From Massilia horti (GTDB lineage Bacteria > Pseudomonadota > Gammaproteobacteria > Burkholderiales > Burkholderiaceae_D): a DNA stretch of 64,000 nt. This document shows positions 49,853 to 60,646 of the stretch, in pieces (the first letter of the stretch is position 1; each line of letters starts with the position of its first letter). Made by a program: the position numbers and the translations under genes. The notes below the pieces were generated by a model. The model saw only the letters and a list, made by a program, of their open reading frames with translations, had not been told where the DNA came from and ran no database searches. The DNA is taken from positions 34,696 to 98,695 of the forward strand of contig NZ_SPUM01000023.1 of assembly GCF_004614195.1 (NCBI RefSeq), written 5' to 3'.

Positions 49853-50875
49853 TTACGCGCGCCGCAGGGTGAACAGCGGCCGGATGTCGCCCGCCACCAC
49901 GCCGCGTGCGTTGGTGATCGGCGGCTGGCGGTAGCGCTCCAGCTGCGCGCGCGCAGTCGCGTCGAGCAGCCCGAGCTGGTCGAGCACGCTGTAGGTAGCG
50001 GTGTGCAGCGCGCGGCTGGCGCCATCCGCGATCTTGATCGCGATGCCGATGCCTGCCGAGCGCACGCCGATCGCCTGCACCGCGTCCGCGCCGATCTTGG
50101 TCACCCAGTCGCCGCCGCCGGCCGTCATCAGGAACAGGTCGCTGCGCGCCTGGCCCGATACCAGATCGGGCCGCGCGGTCATCGCGTCGAACAGCATCTC
50201 CAATGCGCCGCCCAGGCGCTGGTCGCGCGCGCCTTGCGCCAGGCGCGCATACAGGTGCGCGAGGCGCGCCAGCGGCAGCGCGTAGTTCGGCGCAGAGCAG
50301 CCGTCGATGCCGATCGGTAGCCGGTCCTGCGGCAGTTGTACGCTTTCGGCGAGCGTGGCCCGCACCGCCTGCTGCAGCGGGTGATCCGGGTCGACGTAGC
50401 CGGCGGTGGGTTGATCATGCAGGCGGCACCAGGCCAGAAAGCCGCTGTGTTTGCCGGAGCAGTTGTGGTGCAGCGGCGTCCAGCGCTTCCCGGGCGGCGG
50501 CGTTTGGCCCAGCGCGTCGAAGTAGAGCGGCACCGCGCAGCCGCATTCGAGCGCGTCCTGGTCCACACCGATCTTGGCAAGGATGCCGCGCACGATGTGC
50601 ACGTGCCTGGCTTCGCCGGAATGGCTGGCGCACAGCAACGCCAGTTCTTCGCGCGACAGGCCAAGCCGCGCGGGGCCATCGGACAGCAGGAAGGGCAGGG
50701 CCTGGAATGGCTTGAGTGCGGAGCGGGTAAAGGTCATGTAGCCGGGGTCGCCGGCCGACCACAGCAGGCGGCCGGCAGTGTCCACCACGGCTACCGAACC
50801 CATATGCACGTTCTCGATCACCTGACCTTTGTGAGGGTAGCCGCGGGTGGTCACGACAAGTTCAATGGGATGCAT
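49853..50875 (-). CDS. Asparaginase of the AnsA (Rhizobium etli, asparaginase II-like) family
   Basis: 340 residues from ATG 50875, GAGG 8 nt upstream. Conserved segments: SVAVVDTAGRLLWSAGD, SALKPFQALPFL, CASHSGEARHV, HHNCSGKHSGFLAWC (active-site Ser/Lys), GCSAPNYALPLARLA and FLMTAGGGDWVTKIGADAVQ. This family is unrelated to the E. coli enzymes and hydrolyses L-asparagine to aspartate and ammonia. No signal peptide. Confidence 0.87.
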   Translation of the reverse strand: MHPIELVVTTRGYPHKGQVIENVHMGSVAVVDTAGRLLWSAGDPGYMTFTRSALKPFQALPFLLSDGPARLGLSREELALLCASHSGEARHVHIVRGILAKIGVDQDALECGCAVPLYFDALGQTPPPGKRWTPLHHNCSGKHSGFLAWCRLHDQPTAGYVDPDHPLQQAVRATLAESVQLPQDRLPIGIDGCSAPNYALPLARLAHLYARLAQGARDQRLGGALEMLFDAMTARPDLVSGQARSDLFLMTAGGGDWVTKIGADAVQAIGVRSAGIGIAIKIADGASRALHTATYSVLDQLGLLDATARAQLERYRQPPITNARGVVAGDIRPLFTLRRA

Positions 50876-51139
50876 ATGGCAGCCTCGCTCGCCTTCTCTA
50901 TTCTCGTACTCTAATGCACATGCGCCCGATGCATATGTCTTGGTACGCGTTCCATCTGTCGCCTGAAATGCGCCACTCATCCCACCCTTTTTGCATTTCA
51001 TTCCAAACGCCGTTTACGCGCCGTTCAAGATCGATACACTGGCCTCGTTCGCCTGACGTCGAAGTTCCGGTGAACGTGAAAAACGAGGATCGGGATCAGA
51101 CCGATTCGTTCTCATACTCCACCATAAGGATTGAATATC

Positions 51140-51511
51140 ATGCGCAACAAACTCACACTCGCCCTGCTCGTCGCTGCCGCCGTACCCGCCTTCGCGTTCG
51201 CTGCGCCCGCCGATAACCAGAATGCCGTCAACGATGCAATCACCAGCGTGCCGGTCGTGGCCTCGACCTCTGCCTACAAGCTGCGCCCGTTCGAGTTCGA
51301 TGGCGTGCAGGGCGTTTATGGCCTGGACGATGGCCGCGTGCTGAAGGTCAAAGCCAAGCATCGCAAGCTGTATGCCACGATCGGCGACGACAATGCCGAG
51401 ATCGTGCCGATTGCACCGAACACCTTCGCCACCCGCGACAACGCGATGATGCTGCGGTTTAACGAGATCCCGTTCGCCACCGACGTCACGGTGTCCATGG
51501 CGGCCAAATAA
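51140..51511 (+). CDS. Small exported protein of unknown function
   Basis: 123 residues from ATG 51140, with AAGGA about 10 nt upstream. Clear signal peptide (cleavage near AFAAPA). The mature 100 residues have a beta-rich look with VYGLDDGRVLKVKAKHRKLY and no cysteines. Monocistronic; no family recognised. Confidence 0.7.
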   Translation: MRNKLTLALLVAAAVPAFAFAAPADNQNAVNDAITSVPVVASTSAYKLRPFEFDGVQGVYGLDDGRVLKVKAKHRKLYATIGDDNAEIVPIAPNTFATRDNAMMLRFNEIPFATDVTVSMAAK

Positions 51512-51514
51512 GAC

Positions 51515-52372
51515 CTATGCCACCGCGCCGAAGCGGCCGGCGCGGTAGTCTTCGATCGCTTGCGTGATTTCGTCCCAGCTGTTCATCACGAACGGGCCGT
51601 ACGCCGCGACCGGCTCGTTGATCGGTTCGGCGTGCGCCAGCACGATCAGGGAGTCGATTTCGGCGGACATGTACAGCTCTTCGCCTTCCTCGTTCAGTTC
51701 GGCCAGGTGCATGGCGCCCGCCTTGTCGCCGTCGATGTCGATCATGCCGCGCACCACATACAGGAAGATCGCGCGCCCGGACAGGTTGCCGATCCGTAGC
51801 CTGGCGCCAGCTCGCATCTCGACGGTGCTCATGAATACGCCGGTCAGCGAGTGGATCGGCCCGGCCGTGCCGTTCCACTCACCCGCAATCAGATGCAGCG
51901 TGCCGCTGCCTTCGTTCAGTTCGATGGCCGGGATCCGGTCGCGCTGCACGCCCGCGTAGCGCGGCGGGGTCATCTTCAGCACCCGCGGCAGGTTCACCCA
52001 CATCTGCAGGATCTCGAGCGGGCCGCCGTCGCGCTTGAATTGTTCCGGTGATACTTCCGCATGCACGATGCCGCTTCCGGCCGTCATCCATTGCACGCCC
52101 CCGGCCTCGATCACGTTCTCAAAACCGGCGCTGTCGCGGTGGGCAAGCGTGCCCGCCAGGATGAGGGTGACGGTCTCGAAGCCGCGGTGCGGATGCGGCC
52201 CGAACGGCAGTCCCTGGTTGTGCGGCGGATAGGTCTGCGGGCCGTGGTGGTTCAGGAACAGGAAGGGATCGATCTGGGGGAGCATCGGATTGGGCAGCGG
52301 CCGCTGCGTGATCAGGTCGCCGATGTCTTCGCGCACCGCCTGGTGCAGCCGCTTGATGGTTCTGATTGTCAT
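51515..52372 (-). CDS. Pirin-family bicupin protein
   Basis: 285 residues. The N-terminal cupin has the metal-binding PFGPHPHRGFETVTLI (His pair) and GIVHAEVSPE (His, Glu); the C-terminal cupin is present but lacks ligands. Bacterial pirins of this kind can show quercetinase activity or redox roles. Convergent with the small exported protein gene (3-nt gap). Confidence 0.9.
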   Translation of the reverse strand: MTIRTIKRLHQAVREDIGDLITQRPLPNPMLPQIDPFLFLNHHGPQTYPPHNQGLPFGPHPHRGFETVTLILAGTLAHRDSAGFENVIEAGGVQWMTAGSGIVHAEVSPEQFKRDGGPLEILQMWVNLPRVLKMTPPRYAGVQRDRIPAIELNEGSGTLHLIAGEWNGTAGPIHSLTGVFMSTVEMRAGARLRIGNLSGRAIFLYVVRGMIDIDGDKAGAMHLAELNEEGEELYMSAEIDSLIVLAHAEPINEPVAAYGPFVMNSWDEITQAIEDYRAGRFGAVA

Positions 52373-52801
52373 GGCCGGTTGTTCTCCGATTGGTCTTGAG
52401 GTGATTGGACAAAACGATACCGCAATGCGGGCCCGTGTGACGCGCGCGGCGAGCCCCCCGGTTTGCCCGGCCGGGATCGCTGTTGCGATAGTGCCCGGCG
52501 GCCCGTTTCATGCCTCGCTCCGTAGGAGTACACCCCGGTGGTCCCCGTAAAACCTTCTATTCGTCCTGTAGGTCTGGGCCTACGCAAGGCGTTGGCGCCA
52601 GTGACAGAAAGGCGTGATCGCGGCTATTTCCCTAGGAGGGCGGGGCGGGGCGGGCGGAGACCCTGATTCCGGACGGTTTCGATGTCTTTATATGTGGAAA
52701 ATGCAATCCTTCTGTCCAGAAAAAGTGGCGAAAAGAGCATGATAGGATCGGTTTCTTAGCCCGCGAATCGCACCCGTTGCAGCTGTGCGTCGCACCCAGT
52801 A
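52373..52801. other. Divergent promoter region between pirin and galT
   Basis: 429 bp without a convincing gene. It holds a small hairpin GTAGGTCTGGGCCTAC near 52570, a G-run (GGGCGGGGCGGGGCGGGCGG near 52635-52660) that could form a quadruplex, and an AT-rich stretch just before galT likely to hold its promoter. No operator is recognised. Confidence 0.35.
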
Positions 52802-53923
52802 ATGCTCGACATTTTCATCAATGCCATGCATATCAAAGAACTGATCAAGCCGGACGGACGCCACCTCACTCTCTACAGTAATCAGCCCATTCCTGACGGC
52901 CTCGTCGCGCCCAGCCCGTTCCAGGAACCCCAGAACGCCAACCCGCACCTGCGCTGGCATCCGCTGCGCGGCGAGTGGGTGACCTACGCGGCCTACCGCC
53001 AGAACCGCACCTACCAGCCGCCGCCGCAATACAACCCGCTGGCGCCGACGAGCGATCCGGCGCACCCGACCGAGATGCCGGCCGGCGACTACGAGATCGC
53101 GGTGTTCGACAACCGCTTTCCTTCGCTCGCGTTCGATTCGCACGATCCGCCGACGGGGCTGACGGTGCCGACCGCGCCCGCCAACGGCCATTGCGAAGTG
53201 GTGGTGTTCACCCAGGACCCGGTGGCGGCGCTGGCCACCTTGCCGCTGTCGCGCATCGAGTTGTTGCTGCAGGTGTGGGGCGACCGCACCACGCGCATCG
53301 GCGGCAGGCACCACATCCATTACGTGCTGCCGTTCGAGAACCGCGGCGCCGAGGTCGGCGTGACGCTGCACCATCCGCACGGCCAGATCTATGCCTATCC
53401 GTTCGTGCCCTCGGTGCCGGCCAAGATGCTGGCGCAGGAGCGCGAATACTACCTGCAGCATGGCTCGAGCCTGCTGGTCGACATGGCGCGCGACGAGGTC
53501 GCCGACGGCAAGCGCGTGCTGTACCAGGACGAATACGCGGTCGCGTTCGTGCCGGCCTGCGCGCGCTATCCCTACGAGACGTGGGTAATGCCATCAAGCC
53601 CCTGCAAGGATTTCGCCAGCCTGACTCCGCGCCAGCGCGAGGCTCTGGCGCGCGCGCTCAAGACCGTGCTGCTCAAGTACGAGGGCCTGTGGGACCGGCC
53701 GTTCCCGTACCTGATGGCGTGGTACCAGGCGCCCACCGATGGCGGGGCGCATCCGGAAACCCAGCTGCACGCCGAGCTGTTCCCGCCGTACCGCACCCGC
53801 GACCGGCTCAAGTTCCTGGCCGGGACCGAACTGGGCGCCGGCATGTTCGCGATGGACGTGCTGCCCGAAACCACGGCCTACGAACTGCAGCAGGTCGCCG
53901 TGCGGCTGGAGGAAGGCGCATGA
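52802..53923 (+). CDS. galT: Galactose-1-phosphate uridylyltransferase
   Basis: 373 residues from ATG 52802; ATG 52826 (MHIKELIKPDGR) is an equally possible start, and neither has a Shine-Dalgarno. Motifs: NPHLRWHPLRGEWVTYAAYR, FDNRFPSL, FENRGAEVGVTLHHPHGQIYAYPF with the His-x-His catalytic segment, and QLHAELFPPYRT. It transfers UMP between UDP-glucose and galactose-1-phosphate in the Leloir pathway. First gene of a six-gene operon; it overlaps the next gene by 4 nt. Confidence 0.92.
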   Translation: MLDIFINAMHIKELIKPDGRHLTLYSNQPIPDGLVAPSPFQEPQNANPHLRWHPLRGEWVTYAAYRQNRTYQPPPQYNPLAPTSDPAHPTEMPAGDYEIAVFDNRFPSLAFDSHDPPTGLTVPTAPANGHCEVVVFTQDPVAALATLPLSRIELLLQVWGDRTTRIGGRHHIHYVLPFENRGAEVGVTLHHPHGQIYAYPFVPSVPAKMLAQEREYYLQHGSSLLVDMARDEVADGKRVLYQDEYAVAFVPACARYPYETWVMPSSPCKDFASLTPRQREALARALKTVLLKYEGLWDRPFPYLMAWYQAPTDGGAHPETQLHAELFPPYRTRDRLKFLAGTELGAGMFAMDVLPETTAYELQQVAVRLEEGA

Positions 53924-55038
53924 GCGCGGCCGTGGCGCCGGTGCGCGAAGTGGCGCACAAGCTGGCGCTGCTGCGCGCCGCGCTGGACCAGCAGGATGCC
54001 GGCGCGATCCGCCTGCGCGGGGTGGACTGGTTCGCGTGGCTCACCGCCGGCGGCTCGAACGCGGTGCTGCTGGCGCTCGAGACCGGGGTGGCCGAGCTCT
54101 TGGTCACGCGCGCCGAGGCGTGCGTGCTGACTGACGAGATCGAGGCTGCGCGCCTGCGCGCGGAAGAGGTGCCGCCCGGGTTCAGCTTCCACGTGGCGCC
54201 GTGGGAGCAGCGCGCGCAGGGTGGCGCGCTGGGCGATGCGCTGGGTGACGACTATGTGCGCGAGGCCGCGGCCAACCGCCCGGTGCTGTCGGACCGTCCG
54301 CGCGAGGGCGAAGCGCCGCTGCCGCCCGCGCTGCGCCTGCACCGCCTGGTACTTTCCGCGCCCGAGCAGGAACGCTACCGCGCGCTCGGCCTGGCAGCGG
54401 CGCAGGCGATGACCGAGGCGATATCCCAGGCGCGCCCCGACTGGAGCGAACTGGATCTGGCGGCCGAAGGCGCCCGCGCCCTGTGGCGGCGCGGGATCGA
54501 GCCGGCGCTCTTGCTGGCCGCCGGCGAACGGCGCCTGCCGTTGTTTCGCCATCCGCTGCCGACCAGCGAGGCGATCGGCAGCCGCGCGATGCTGGTGTTC
54601 TGCGCGCGCCGCCACGGGCTGTACGCGAACCTGACCCGTTACGTCTGTTTCGGTCCGGCCCCGCGGCAGGAGCAGGCCGACCTGATGGCGGTCGAGGCCA
54701 CCGGCCTTGCCGCACTCAAGCCGGGCAATTCGCTGTCGGCGGCGTACCACGCACTGGCCCAGGCCTACCGCCACGTCGGGCGCGAGGGGGCGATCCGCGA
54801 ACATCACCAGGGCGGCATCACCGGCTACCGGGCGCGCGAGATTATGGCCACCGACGCCAGCGCGACCGAGCTGGAAACCGGCATGGCGTTCGCGTTCAAC
54901 CCGGGTTTTGAGGGCATCAAGATCGAAGACACCTTCCTGCTCGGCCAGTCCGGGCTGGAGAACCTGACTTGCGACCCGGCCTGGCCGGCGACCGAGGTGC
55001 AAGGCCGCATGCGGCCGTTGTGGCTGGAGGCGAGATGA
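53920..55038 (+). CDS. Degenerate M24 (aminopeptidase P/creatinase-like) protein in the gal operon
   Basis: 372 residues. An N-terminal creatinase-like domain (1-130) and a C-terminal pita-bread domain (about 145-360). In true M24 metallopeptidases two Asp in VD-x-G and SD-x-TR bind metal; here the matching stretch reads [20 protein letters not shown], so both Asp are gone. The later His ([11 protein letters not shown]) and Glu positions ([15 protein letters not shown]) remain. Metal-dependent peptidase activity is therefore unlikely. Overlaps with galT and galK (4 nt each) tie it tightly to galactose use; role unknown. Confidence 0.75.
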   Translation: MSAAVAPVREVAHKLALLRAALDQQDAGAIRLRGVDWFAWLTAGGSNAVLLALETGVAELLVTRAEACVLTDEIEAARLRAEEVPPGFSFHVAPWEQRAQGGALGDALGDDYVREAAANRPVLSDRPREGEAPLPPALRLHRLVLSAPEQERYRALGLAAAQAMTEAISQARPDWSELDLAAEGARALWRRGIEPALLLAAGERRLPLFRHPLPTSEAIGSRAMLVFCARRHGLYANLTRYVCFGPAPRQEQADLMAVEATGLAALKPGNSLSAAYHALAQAYRHVGREGAIREHHQGGITGYRAREIMATDASATELETGMAFAFNPGFEGIKIEDTFLLGQSGLENLTCDPAWPATEVQGRMRPLWLEAR

Positions 55039-56135
55039 GCGTAACGACGGACAGCTTTTTCGGCGGCGCGCCCGAGGTGAATGCCTCGGCGCCGGGCCGC
55101 GTCAACCTGCTGGGCGAACACACCGACTACAACGACGGCTTCATGCTGCCGGTCGCCACGCCCCAGCGCACCACGGTGGCGTTGAGCCGCAGCTTTGATG
55201 AGCACCACCATTTTTATTCGGCCACGTTAGATGCGAGCGTGACCTTCGCGCAGGACGGCAGCGCGCCGCCGGGTTTTGCCAGCTACATCGAGGGATGCAT
55301 CCGGCTGGTCGAAGGCGAGGGCGTGCAGGTGCCGGCGCTGCGCGTGTACTGCTCGACCGATCTGCCGGTCGGCTCCGGCCTGTCGTCTTCGGCTGCGCTG
55401 GAGGTGGCCACCCTGCGCGCGCTGCGCATGCTGCTCGGGTTTGAACTGGACGACGTCAAGCTGGCGCGGCTCGCGCAGCGCGCCGAGATCGAATACGCCC
55501 GCGTGAACTGCGGGATCATGGACCAGATGGCCGCGAGCCTGGCCGACCGGGCGCACATGCTGTTCGTGGACGCGCGCACGCTCGAGCACCGGCTGGTGCC
55601 GCTGCCGCCCGATGCGGCCCTGATCGTGGCCGACTCGGGCGTGCCGCGCAAACTGGCCGCCAGCAAGTACAACGAGCGGCGCGCCGAGTGCGAAGAGGCG
55701 GCCAGGAAGCTGGGCGTGCAGGCCCTGCGCGACGTGACGGACCCCACGGTGGTCGAACAGTTGCCCGAGCCTTTGCGCCGGCGCGCGCGCCACGTGGTGC
55801 GCGAGGACCTGCGCGTGCTGGAAGCGGCCGGCGGCGTGGACGCGGCACGCTTTGGCGAGTTGATGAATGCATCGCACGAGAGCCTGCGCGACGACTACGA
55901 GGTGTCGATCCCGGAGCTGGATGAACTGGTCGCGCTGCTGCGCGCCCAGCCCGGGGTCCACGGCGCGCGCCTGACCGGAGCCGGCTTCGGCGGCGCCTGC
56001 GTGGCGCTGTGCCGCGCCGACGCGGCGCGTGATGCGGCCCAGGCCGCGCTGTCGAAATACAACAGGAATGGACGACAGGGCCGGGTCTTGATCCCGGTGC
56101 CGACCGAGAGAAAGGAAAACAATGAGCCAGTTTGA
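55035..56135 (+). CDS. galK: Galactokinase
   Basis: 366 residues, GHMP kinase family. [19 protein letters not shown] is the galactokinase signature, [13 protein letters not shown] the phosphate loop and [16 protein letters not shown] the third motif; Asp of [10 protein letters not shown] is the likely catalytic base. It phosphorylates D-galactose at C1. It starts within the end of the M24-like gene, and its own end overlaps the GH2 gene by 14 nt. Confidence 0.95.
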   Translation: MSVTTDSFFGGAPEVNASAPGRVNLLGEHTDYNDGFMLPVATPQRTTVALSRSFDEHHHFYSATLDASVTFAQDGSAPPGFASYIEGCIRLVEGEGVQVPALRVYCSTDLPVGSGLSSSAALEVATLRALRMLLGFELDDVKLARLAQRAEIEYARVNCGIMDQMAASLADRAHMLFVDARTLEHRLVPLPPDAALIVADSGVPRKLAASKYNERRAECEEAARKLGVQALRDVTDPTVVEQLPEPLRRRARHVVREDLRVLEAAGGVDAARFGELMNASHESLRDDYEVSIPELDELVALLRAQPGVHGARLTGAGFGGACVALCRADAARDAAQAALSKYNRNGRQGRVLIPVPTERKENNEPV

Positions 56136-57927
56136 GTATCCCCGCCCACAGCTGGTGCGCGACCGTTGGCTGAACCTGAACGGCAAATGGCGCTTCCGTT
56201 TCGACGACAACCTGGAATGCAGGATGCCGCATGGCGTGACCGGCTGGACCCATGAAATCAACGTGCCGTTCGCGCCCGAGACGACGCTCTCGGGCGTCGG
56301 CGACACCGGTTTTCACCGCTACTGCTGGTACGAGCGCGACTTCCAGCTGCCGCCGGATGGCGGCCGCACGATCCTGCACTTCGGCGCGGTCGACTATGCG
56401 GCGCGGGTCTGGGTCAACGGCCATCTGGTGGCCGAGCACGAGGGCGGGCACACGCCGTTCGCGGCCGACATCAGCCATGCGCTGCGGCCCGACGGCCGGC
56501 AGACCCTGACCGTGTTCGTCGAGGACGACCCGTTCGACCTGGCCAAGCCGCGTGGCAAGCAGGACTGGCTGCTCGAGCCGCATTCGATCTGGTATCCGCG
56601 CACCACCGGCATCTGGCAGACCGTGTGGGTCGAGCAGGTGCCGCGCACCTTCATCCAGTCGCTGCGCTGGACCCCGATTTTCGAGACGTTCGAGATCGGC
56701 TGCGAGGTGTTCGCCGCCGGCGACGTCAAGGAGGACATGTTCGTCGAGGTCAAGATCTGGCACGGCGAGCAGCTGCTGGCGGACGACCACTACAAGGTGC
56801 TGGCGGGCGAGGCCAACCGCAAGATCGCGCTGTCGGACCCGGGCATCGACGACTCGCGCAACGCGCTCTTGTGGAGCCCGGAGCGGCCGACGCTGCTCGA
56901 TGCCGAGGTGACGCTGCACTACGGCGACCGGGTGGTCGACCGGGTGCGCTCGTACACCGCGCTGCGCTCGATTTCGATCAACCGCGACCGCATCATGCTC
57001 AACGGCCGGCCGTACCCGCTGCGCCTGGTGCTCGACCAGGGCTACTGGCCGGAGTCGTTCATGACGGCGCCGTCGGACGAGCACCTCAAGCGCGACGTCG
57101 AACTGGCCAAGGCGATGGGCTTTAACGGCGTGCGCAAGCACCAGAAGATCGAGGACCCGCGCTACATGTACTGGGCCGACCACCTGGGCCTGTTGGTGTG
57201 GGAAGAGATGCCGTCGCCGTACCGCTTTTCGCCGCGCGCGATCACGCGCATCGTGCGCGAGTGGACCGAGGCGCTGGCGCGCGACTACAGCCACCCGTGC
57301 ATCGTGGTGCTGGTCCCGTTTAACGAATCGTGGGGCGTGCCGAACCTGACCCTGATCCAGGCCCACCGCAACGCGGTCGAGGCGCTGTACCACCTGACGC
57401 GCACGCTCGACGCGACGCGTCCGGTGATCGGCAACGATGGCTGGGAGGCGTCGGCCACCGACATCCTGGGCATCCACGACTACGACTGTGATCCCGAAAA
57501 ATTGAAAGCGCGTTACGAGGTCAACGATCCGGTGCGCACGCTGTTCGACCAGCGGCGCCCGGGCGGACGGATCCTGACGCTGGATGGCTTTCCGCACCGC
57601 GGCCAGCCGATCGTGCTGACCGAGTTCGGCGGCATCGCCTACGATCCGAGCCAGCCGCCGCATCCCGACGCGCATACCTGGGGCTATTCGCGTGCCCAGA
57701 CGGCCGAGAGCTTCCTCGCGCTGTACCGCAGCCTGCTGAAGGTGGTGAACGAAACCTTCATGTTCAGCGGCTTTTGCTACACGCAGTTCGCCGACACCTT
57801 CCAGGAGGCGAACGGCTTGCTCAACGCGGACCGCACGCCCAAGCTGCCCCTGGAGGAGATCAGCGCCGCGACCCGCAATGTCAGATCCGAGAGAAACAAG
57901 GAGGAACAGGGGCCTTGCCCCACCTGA
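56122..57927 (+). CDS. Cytoplasmic glycoside hydrolase family 2, beta-galactosidase-like
   Basis: 601 residues, no signal peptide. Sugar-binding domain with [18 protein letters not shown], Ig-like domain and TIM barrel with the full catalytic pair: acid/base Glu in [11 protein letters not shown] and nucleophile Glu in [11 protein letters not shown]. Short GH2 enzymes of this form hydrolyse beta-galactosides or related glycosides. Within the gal operon it would release galactose from imported oligosaccharides for GalK. Exact linkage unknown. Confidence 0.88.
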   Translation: MSQFEYPRPQLVRDRWLNLNGKWRFRFDDNLECRMPHGVTGWTHEINVPFAPETTLSGVGDTGFHRYCWYERDFQLPPDGGRTILHFGAVDYAARVWVNGHLVAEHEGGHTPFAADISHALRPDGRQTLTVFVEDDPFDLAKPRGKQDWLLEPHSIWYPRTTGIWQTVWVEQVPRTFIQSLRWTPIFETFEIGCEVFAAGDVKEDMFVEVKIWHGEQLLADDHYKVLAGEANRKIALSDPGIDDSRNALLWSPERPTLLDAEVTLHYGDRVVDRVRSYTALRSISINRDRIMLNGRPYPLRLVLDQGYWPESFMTAPSDEHLKRDVELAKAMGFNGVRKHQKIEDPRYMYWADHLGLLVWEEMPSPYRFSPRAITRIVREWTEALARDYSHPCIVVLVPFNESWGVPNLTLIQAHRNAVEALYHLTRTLDATRPVIGNDGWEASATDILGIHDYDCDPEKLKARYEVNDPVRTLFDQRRPGGRILTLDGFPHRGQPIVLTEFGGIAYDPSQPPHPDAHTWGYSRAQTAESFLALYRSLLKVVNETFMFSGFCYTQFADTFQEANGLLNADRTPKLPLEEISAATRNVRSERNKEEQGPCPT

Positions 57928-58024
57928 CGGCGCGCACCGCGCGCGCAGGTGGCAGGCCTTCCAACACAGACACTCTCCGATCAATCGACCGCCCGCTGAT
58001 AACGCGGGCGCGAAAGGAGTCATC

Positions 58025-60643
58025 ATGCCTACTGTCGTGGTATTTTCTCACCTGCGCTGGGATTTCGTCTTCCAGCGGCCGCAGCACCTGCTGTCGCGCC
58101 TGGCGCAGCACTACCCGATCCTGTTTGTCGAGGAGCCCGAGCACGATGCGGGCGAACCGTTCATGGAACAATCCCATCCGGCGCCGAATGTCACGGTGTG
58201 CAGGGCGCACACCCCGGTGGCGGCGGGCGGCTTTCATGACGACCAGATCCCGCTGGTGCAGCCGCTGCTGGCCCGCCTGCTGGCGCCCGGCGAGCCGGTG
58301 ATCGCCTGGTTCTACACGCCGATGGCGCTGCCGCTGCTGCAGGGGCTCGAGCCGAGCCTGGTGGTCTACGATTGCATGGACGAGCTGGCGGCGTTCAAGA
58401 ACCCGCCGCGCCAGCTGCTGCAGCGCGAGACCGCATTGCTGAACCTGGCCGACCTGGTGTTCACCGGCGGCCCGAGCCTGTACGAGGCCAAGCGCAACCG
58501 CCATCCGAACGCGCACTGCTTCCCGAGCAGCGTCGATGTGGCGCACTTCGCCGCCGCGCTCGATCGCAGCCGCAGCCACCCGGCGCAGGAGGCGATAGCG
58601 CACCCGCGCCTGGGCTTTTATGGTGTGATCGACGAGCGCTTCGACACCGCGCTGGTGGCCGCCGTGGCCGACGCGCATCCAGAGTGGCAGGTCGTGCTGG
58701 TCGGCCCTATCATCAAGATCGGCCGCGGCGAGCTGCCGCAGCGGCCGAACATCCACTATCTCGGGCAGCAGCCTTACCAGGCACTGCCCGATTTTTTGGC
58801 CGGGTGGGACGTGTGCCTGCTGCCGTTCGCGCTGAACGAGGCGACCCGCTTCATCAGCCCGACCAAGGTGCTGGAATACATGGCGGCGGAGCTGCCGATC
58901 GTCAGCACCCCGATCAATGACGTGGCGCGCCCGTATGGCCACGTGGTCGCGATCGCCGAGGACGCGCCGCGGTTCATCGCCGCCTGCGAGGCCGCGCTGG
59001 CGCTCCGGCCTGACGAGCGCGCGGCGATGGCGGTGAAGATGCGCGAGATCGTCGCCGCGACTTCGTGGGACCAGACGGTGGAGTGCATGCGCGAGCTGAT
59101 CGACAAGGTGCCGCTGCGCCGGCGGCGCGTGGCTTTCAGCGGCGGCCAGGCGCCGGCGGGCGTGGCCGATGCGAAGGTCAATCCGCTGCGTCCCGCGCAG
59201 GGTGGCGCGCAGCAGGTGCGCACCGTGGTCATCGGCGCCGGCCCGACCGGGCTGTCGGCGGCCTACCACCTGGGCGAGGGCACGGTGCTGCTGGAGAAGA
59301 ACCCGGCGGTGGGCGGCTGGTGCCGCTCGGTCGAGGACCATGGCTTCACCTTCGATTATGCCGGGCACATCATGTTCTCCAACGACCCGTATGTGCTCAA
59401 GCTGTACGACATGCTGCTGGGCGAGAACATGCACTGGCAGAACCGCGAGGCCTGGGTCTACAGCAAGAACGTCTACACGCGCTACCCGTTCCAGGGGGCG
59501 TTGTACGGCCTGCCGCCGAAGGTGATCACCGAATGCATCATGGGCGCGATCGAAGCGCGCTCTGCTGCCGAGGCTGCCGCTGCCAGTGCCGAGCGCGGGT
59601 GCGCGGTCAAGCCGGTGGAGGATTGCTGCGCCGACGGCACCGCCGACGTGGCCAATGCCGGGGCGGTGGCACCGCGCAAGTGCGAGGTGCAGAACTTCGA
59701 GGAGTTCATCTACAAGGTGTGGGGCAGGGGCATCGCGCAACATTTCGCGATTCCCTACAACCGCAAGCTGTGGACCGTGCCCCTGTCCGAGATGGAAACC
59801 TCGTGGCTGGGCGGGCGGGTGCCGCTACCGAACCTGGAGGAAATCATCGAGGGCGCGCTGGAGCCGGTGGCCAAGCCGATGGGACCGAATGCGCGCTTCG
59901 GCTATCCGCTGCGCGGCGGCTTCCAGGCGTTGATGAACGCGTTCTTGCCGCATATTACCGGCCGGGTCGAACTGAACGCCACGGCCGCCCAGTTGCTGCC
60001 GCGCGAACACGTGGTGGTGCTGCTTGACGGCAGCCGGTACCGCTACGACCACCTGGTCTCGACCATGCCGCTGCCCGAGCTGATCAAGCTGATCGGGGCC
60101 GAGGCGCCGGAGGAGGTACGCACCGCCGCGCGTAGGTTGCAACACTTGTCGATCCGCTGCGTCAACATCGGGGTCGGGCGCGAGCAGATCACCGACAAGC
60201 ACTGGATCTACTACCCGGAAGACACGATCTTCCACCGCATCTTCGTGCAGGGCAATGCCAGCCCGTACTGCAATCCGCCCGGCGGCTTCGGGCTGACCTG
60301 CGAGATTTCATATTCGCCGTACAAGCCGCTGCCCCTGGACGGCCAGGCCCTGATCGAGCGCTGCATCGAGGACTGCAAGAAGGTCACCATGCTGCGCGAG
60401 GATGATCCGATCATCACCACCAACATGGTCGACATGCCGTACGCGTACGTGGTGTACGACCATGCGCGAGCGGCCAACGTGCAACTGATCCGCAAATGGC
60501 TGGCGCGCTACGATATCGTGCTGGCCGGGCGCTACAGCGAGTGGGAGTACTACAACTCGGATCACGCCTTCCTGGCCGGCAAGAAGGCGGCGGAAACGGT
60601 GCTGGCCGAACGGGCGCGGGCCCAGAAAGCGAGCTCGGAGTGA
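58025..60643 (+). CDS. Fusion of a glycosyltransferase with a UDP-galactopyranose-mutase-like flavoprotein
   Basis: 872 residues from ATG 58025 (AGGAG 5 nt upstream). Residues 1-about 385 are a GT-B-type glycosyltransferase (VFSHLRWDFVFQRPQHLLSR, YDCMDELAAF, LLPFALNEATRFISPTKVLE), like TuaH-type enzymes. From about 398 a Rossmann flavoprotein starts with VVIGAGPTGLSAAYHL and LEKNPAVGGWCRS, then FTFDYAGHIMFSNDP, typical of UDP-galactopyranose mutase or related FAD amine-oxidase-like enzymes. An Ala/Cys-rich insertion (about 515-560) interrupts the second part. Together it could make UDP-galactofuranose, or a similar flavin product, and transfer a sugar. It sits directly before galE. Confidence 0.75.
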   Translation: MPTVVVFSHLRWDFVFQRPQHLLSRLAQHYPILFVEEPEHDAGEPFMEQSHPAPNVTVCRAHTPVAAGGFHDDQIPLVQPLLARLLAPGEPVIAWFYTPMALPLLQGLEPSLVVYDCMDELAAFKNPPRQLLQRETALLNLADLVFTGGPSLYEAKRNRHPNAHCFPSSVDVAHFAAALDRSRSHPAQEAIAHPRLGFYGVIDERFDTALVAAVADAHPEWQVVLVGPIIKIGRGELPQRPNIHYLGQQPYQALPDFLAGWDVCLLPFALNEATRFISPTKVLEYMAAELPIVSTPINDVARPYGHVVAIAEDAPRFIAACEAALALRPDERAAMAVKMREIVAATSWDQTVECMRELIDKVPLRRRRVAFSGGQAPAGVADAKVNPLRPAQGGAQQVRTVVIGAGPTGLSAAYHLGEGTVLLEKNPAVGGWCRSVEDHGFTFDYAGHIMFSNDPYVLKLYDMLLGENMHWQNREAWVYSKNVYTRYPFQGALYGLPPKVITECIMGAIEARSAAEAAAASAERGCAVKPVEDCCADGTADVANAGAVAPRKCEVQNFEEFIYKVWGRGIAQHFAIPYNRKLWTVPLSEMETSWLGGRVPLPNLEEIIEGALEPVAKPMGPNARFGYPLRGGFQALMNAFLPHITGRVELNATAAQLLPREHVVVLLDGSRYRYDHLVSTMPLPELIKLIGAEAPEEVRTAARRLQHLSIRCVNIGVGREQITDKHWIYYPEDTIFHRIFVQGNASPYCNPPGGFGLTCEISYSPYKPLPLDGQALIERCIEDCKKVTMLREDDPIITTNMVDMPYAYVVYDHARAANVQLIRKWLARYDIVLAGRYSEWEYYNSDHAFLAGKKAAETVLAERARAQKASSE

Positions 60644-60646
60644 CCC

